8,310 bases of DNA. It comes from Erysipelotrichaceae bacterium UBA6182. Its GTDB lineage: Bacteria > Bacillota_I > Bacilli_A > Erysipelotrichales > Erysipelotrichaceae. The stretch is from NCBI GenBank assembly GCA_002422065.1, contig DITO01000238.1:1-8310 (forward strand), in the 5' to 3' direction. Under the pieces are notes generated by a model. That model was not told where the DNA came from. It did not search any database and was given only the letters and a program-made list of their open reading frames with translations. Below, one piece after another: positions 5,558-8,310 of the stretch; position 1 is the first letter of the stretch; each line of letters starts with the position of its first letter. Made by a program: the position numbers and the translations under genes.

Positions 5558-5919
5558 GCATGATTTCTTCAAAGATACTAGAAATTGGAGAGTTAGCCAT
5601 TTCTGAGGATTATCCTATACTAATTCTATTTAATAACACTGCACCTTCTGAGTTTCGAGAAATCTCTGTTATCCATGATTTTAAAGATGCTCCTAACAAA
5701 GAAATGCTTAAAAAAGGCTCTAAAATCATGTTTGGTAATACCACATATACTGTAGAAGACATTGGCTATGTTGCAAATCAAACCCTCTATGATTTAGGTC
5801 ATATTTCCTTATATTTTGGTCTTGAAGAAGGAGCAAATCTTCTTCCAGGCAGTGCTTTATTATCACCTCATAAGCTTCCAGAGATCAAAGTTGGTGATAG
5901 TATTCGCTTCATTAAGTAG
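5554..5919 (+). CDS. srlB: PTS glucitol/sorbitol-type EIIA component
   Basis: This 121-residue protein is close to E. coli SrlB (123 residues). The likely phospho-histidine is His41 in the SVIHDF stretch. The family signature follows: FGNTTYTVEDIGYVANQTLYDLGHISLYF (60-88), LLPGSALL (97-104) and the C-terminal IKVGDSIRFI. It passes phosphate from HPr to Cys74 of SrlE in the cytoplasm. The ATG at 5554 overlaps the TGA of the oxidoreductase gene (ATGA), with AGAGGA 9 bases upstream, so translation is probably coupled. A second ATG at 5560 has AGGA 5 bases ahead and would drop only two residues. Unlike in E. coli, this subunit is encoded on the strand opposite to EIIC and EIIBC. Confidence 0.92.
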   Translation: MSMISSKILEIGELAISEDYPILILFNNTAPSEFREISVIHDFKDAPNKEMLKKGSKIMFGNTTYTVEDIGYVANQTLYDLGHISLYFGLEEGANLLPGSALLSPHKLPEIKVGDSIRFIK

Positions 5920-5930
5920 TCCCCTTTCCT

Positions 5931-5963
5931 AAAAAGGCTTATGCGTTGCATAAGTCTTTTTTT
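5931..5963 (+). terminator. Intrinsic terminator after srlB
   Basis: The 14-base arms (5931-5944 and 5948-5961) contain AGGCTTATGC/GCATAAGTCT with one G-U pair and a 3-base loop. They are extended by A5/T5 pairing and end in a run of seven T. It starts 11 bases after the srlB stop and closes the plus-strand PTS transcript. Confidence 0.88.
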
Positions 5964-5965
5964 AG

Positions 5966-5995
5966 TTGAACATCCTAAACAAGATTCATGAGAAT
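5966..5995 (+). promoter_or_regulatory. Possible promoter of the GH13 gene
   Basis: TTGAAC (5966-5971) is followed after 18 bases by GAGAAT (5990-5995, four of six matches). TAAAAT at 6001-6006 is a better -10 but lacks a -35 and would place the start inside the ribosome site. A promoter is expected here because a strong terminator lies just upstream; the exact boxes are uncertain. Confidence 0.3.
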
Positions 5996-6030
5996 TATGT
6001 TAAAATTATAAGGAAAGGGAATGAAAAACT

Positions 6031-8130
6031 ATGAGTTATTTAAAGAAAGTAGCCTTGGCTCTAGCAGCTAATGAAAAAAAACATAAAACAGTCTTCAATT
6101 ATACAATCCCAGATTTATGGGATCATGAGGATGTTTGTGTTGATCGTAAGATCAATGTTAAAGATGGTAATGTGATTGTCAATCCATTCCAATTCTATAA
6201 AGAAGTAATCACTCAAGTTATCCTCAAACATGGTTCAGCAAAAGTTGATTATCATGCACCTTATTTCTTAGGACAACCTAACAAACTACCTTCATCACTG
6301 ACTGATGGAGCATGGATTCGTCACAGTTATGCTTATTCTATGATGGTTCGCTCTTCTGCAAGTTATGATCATGACCGCTCTGGTCATCTTGAAAACGAAA
6401 ATCTGTATGGACTAAAAGAAACTGGAACTTTTGTAAAGGCCATTGCACTTCTTCCTTACCTTAAGCGTATGGGCATTGATGTAGTGTACATGCTTCCTAT
6501 TTCTAAGTATTCACTTAAAGATAAAAAAGGTGAACTAGGTTCTCCTTATGGAGTATCCAATTTCTTTAAGCTTGATGAAGGTTTAAAAGATCCAATGACT
6601 GGGGATTCACTGAGTGTTGAAGATGAATTTAAAGCCTTTGTCGAAGCATGTCATCGTCTTGATATGAAGGTCATCATTGATATCATACCAAGAACAAATT
6701 CAGTCAATTCAGATTTAATTGTGGAACACCCTGAATGGTTCTATTGGATTAATCACAGTGATTTAGCTGATTATAAACCTCCACTTGTGCCTACATTGGA
6801 TAATGTACTTCCCGCAAAAGCTATCTATCTTGAAGAAGTCTTTAAGAGTGAAGAAGTTATTGCTCATATTAAGAAGTTCAAACCTAATCCTAAATCAACC
6901 CATCCTAAGAAGTGGGATGCTTGTGTTAAAGCATGGCATGAAGCACAAGGTTCAGTCGAAATCTTAGATCTTGTTCAAGATATGTTTGGATTAACGATTG
7001 CTCCTGCATTCTCAGATGGCATTAATGATCCTCAACCAGCATGGAGTGATGTTACCTTCTTTAGATTGTTCTTAGATCATCCTTTGAATTCACAACCATT
7101 CTTAGAAAAGATTGGTCATATTGAACCATATATCTTATTTGATGTGGCGAAGTCATCCTATAATCCAGGAAGTATTGTCAATGAACCTTTATGGGATACA
7201 CTGACAGATATTATTCCTTACTTCCAACGTAACTTTGGTATTGATGGTGCTCGTATTGATATGGGGCATGCATTACCTGATCCTTTAATCACAATGATTC
7301 TTGATAAGGCTCGTGAACTTGATCCTAACTTCTGCTTTATTGCGGAAGAACTTGATGTCGAGAACGCGAAGGTTTCTATGGAAAAAGGCTACAATATGAT
7401 TATTGGAGATGGTTTTATTCGCTTACCACGTGTTAATGAAGGGTTCTTTAATAGTTTCGTGTATACTTCCGTGAATATGGAATCTCCATTATTTGCTGTA
7501 GGAGAAACTCATGATACCCCTCGCCTTGCAGCTCGTGAAGGTGGTGAAAAACTTTCTAAGATGGTCACTCTCTATTCACTCTTCATTCCTAATACCATTC
7601 CGTTCCTAAACAGTGGTCAAGAAGTATTTGAGCGTCAGCCTATGAATACCGGTCTTGATTGTCGTCCAGACGAAGCTTATCAACTAAGTGAAGATGATCC
7701 TTATTATGGTAAACTCGCTTTATTTGATAAATATGCTTTCCATATGAATCATAAAGATCGTTTCGTTATTCCACTACTTCTTGAAAAGGCTAGTAAGATT
7801 CGTGAGTCTTATATTGAGAGTATTGTTTCTAAAGAACATACTTATCCTTTAGGTTTCTCAGCTCCTTGGGATCCTGCTGCTGGTATGGGCTTTGTGAAGG
7901 GTAAGAAGGCACTGATTGCGGTTGTTAATACTGATTTCTATCACCATCAAACACATACTGTGAAGCTTGATAGTTTACCAAGTGAGTTCTTTGGTTTAAA
8001 TGTAAGTTGTAAACTTGTTTTCTCAAGTGAGAATACTCCTCATCTTAACGCTCATGTGAATGAACATAAAGTTTTAATGATTCATTGTGCTCCTGCAGAA
8101 GTTGTGTGCTTTGAATTAGAGATTCTTTAA
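6031..8130 (+). CDS. GH13 alpha-amylase-superfamily enzyme, maltosyltransferase/GlgE-like
   Basis: The 699-residue protein has no signal peptide, so it is cytoplasmic. GH13 barrel motifs appear in order: DVVYMLPISKYS with GSPYGVSNFFKLD (150-182); region I VIIDIIPRTNS with Asp217, followed by EHPEWFYWI (232-240); region II GIDGARIDMGH with Arg408 and nucleophile Asp410; region III FIAEELD with acid/base Glu439; and region IV GETHDTPR with His494-Asp495. All catalytic residues are therefore kept. Region I (IPRT plus EHPEWFYWI) and the long insert at about 241-345 (with SDGINDPQPAWSDVTFFRLF) resemble Thermotoga maltosyltransferase and its GlgE relatives rather than hydrolases. It probably moves maltosyl units on glycogen or maltodextrin. 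A C-terminal beta domain follows from about residue 610. AGGAAAGGG lies about 10 bases before the ATG. It forms a separate unit from the PTS genes. Confidence 0.85.
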   Translation: MSYLKKVALALAANEKKHKTVFNYTIPDLWDHEDVCVDRKINVKDGNVIVNPFQFYKEVITQVILKHGSAKVDYHAPYFLGQPNKLPSSLTDGAWIRHSYAYSMMVRSSASYDHDRSGHLENENLYGLKETGTFVKAIALLPYLKRMGIDVVYMLPISKYSLKDKKGELGSPYGVSNFFKLDEGLKDPMTGDSLSVEDEFKAFVEACHRLDMKVIIDIIPRTNSVNSDLIVEHPEWFYWINHSDLADYKPPLVPTLDNVLPAKAIYLEEVFKSEEVIAHIKKFKPNPKSTHPKKWDACVKAWHEAQGSVEILDLVQDMFGLTIAPAFSDGINDPQPAWSDVTFFRLFLDHPLNSQPFLEKIGHIEPYILFDVAKSSYNPGSIVNEPLWDTLTDIIPYFQRNFGIDGARIDMGHALPDPLITMILDKARELDPNFCFIAEELDVENAKVSMEKGYNMIIGDGFIRLPRVNEGFFNSFVYTSVNMESPLFAVGETHDTPRLAAREGGEKLSKMVTLYSLFIPNTIPFLNSGQEVFERQPMNTGLDCRPDEAYQLSEDDPYYGKLALFDKYAFHMNHKDRFVIPLLLEKASKIRESYIESIVSKEHTYPLGFSAPWDPAAGMGFVKGKKALIAVVNTDFYHHQTHTVKLDSLPSEFFGLNVSCKLVFSSENTPHLNAHVNEHKVLMIHCAPAEVVCFELEIL

Positions 8131-8136
8131 GTTTAT

Positions 8137-8310
8137 ATGGATGCAACACAACGTTCTATTGATCAACAACTTAAAGCTATCTTGAATTTGGCTATGGCTT
8201 TAAAGCATATCAATATTCAACTTAAAGAAGAAGATTATGGGTCTGCAATTATCATTGAGTATAATGTCATTGAGCGATCAGTCTATAAAATGCTTAGTGT
8301 TGTCCCAGAA
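8137..8310 (+). CDS. Unidentified helical protein, N-terminal part, runs off the right edge
   Basis: An open frame begins at ATG 8137, six bases after the GH13 stop, and continues for 58 codons to the window end without a stop. The start is MDATQRSIDQQLKAILNLA. The visible part is rich in Leu, Ile, Gln and Glu, looks fully alpha-helical, and has no membrane segment or signal peptide. I do not recognise the family. No clear ribosome site is present (only TTAGAGA about 14 bases upstream), which fits translational coupling with the GH13 gene. The codon use resembles the neighbours, supporting a real gene. Confidence 0.6.
   Translation, partial: MDATQRSIDQQLKAILNLAMALKHINIQLKEEDYGSAIIIEYNVIERSVYKMLSVVPE

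Noticed and set aside
6021..6071. Short frame from ATG 6021 just upstream of the GH13 start
   Set aside because: It is out of frame with the GH13 gene, ends after about 16 codons and has poor spacing; probably a chance ATG between the ribosome site and the real start.

Overview
This AT-rich window reads as a low-GC Firmicutes chromosome. Strong AGGAGG-type ribosome sites, tight gene packing, a catabolite (cre-like) box and a glucitol-family PTS support this. The protein style would fit Erysipelotrichia-like or bacilli-like lineages, but nothing in the window fixes the genus. Base composition and codon use look uniform throughout. I see no mobile element, tRNA, rRNA or CRISPR.

Layout. On the minus strand, reading right to left, are: gutM-type activator (4055-3642, TTG start), EIIC srlA (3619-3107), EIIBC srlE (3102-2095), a strong intrinsic terminator (about 2022-2051), a LipL-like octanoyl/lipoyl amidotransferase (2011-1313), a 149-bp regulatory gap, a SorC-family regulator (1163-216), and the start of a dihydrolipoamide dehydrogenase gene that runs off the left edge (209 to <1). 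On the plus strand, from a 260-bp divergent regulatory region (4056-4315), are: a SAF-domain homoserine-dehydrogenase-like oxidoreductase (4316-5557), the PTS EIIA srlB (5554-5919, ATGA overlap) and an intrinsic terminator (5931-5963). A separate unit follows: a GH13 maltosyltransferase-like enzyme (6031-8130) and an unidentified coupled gene cut by the right edge (8137->8310).

How it fits together. The three PTS subunits plus GutM would import and phosphorylate a polyol. The usual sorbitol-6-phosphate dehydrogenase (srlD) is absent from the window, and the EIIA gene is coupled to the SAF-domain oxidoreductase instead. The same 12-bp sequence TCACAAATGTCA lies in front of the SorC regulator-lpd unit (twice) and in the divergent PTS/oxidoreductase region (once), with several close variants. 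This suggests that one regulon joins polyol import, the oxidoreductase and a lipoate-dependent dehydrogenase complex.

The most interesting reading is an undescribed polyol pathway. The oxidoreductase appears related to Brucella DRL (DXP reductoisomerase-like). A lipoyl-dependent, acetoin-dehydrogenase-type complex could oxidatively cleave a 1-deoxyketose phosphate. This is inference, and it depends on genes beyond the left edge.
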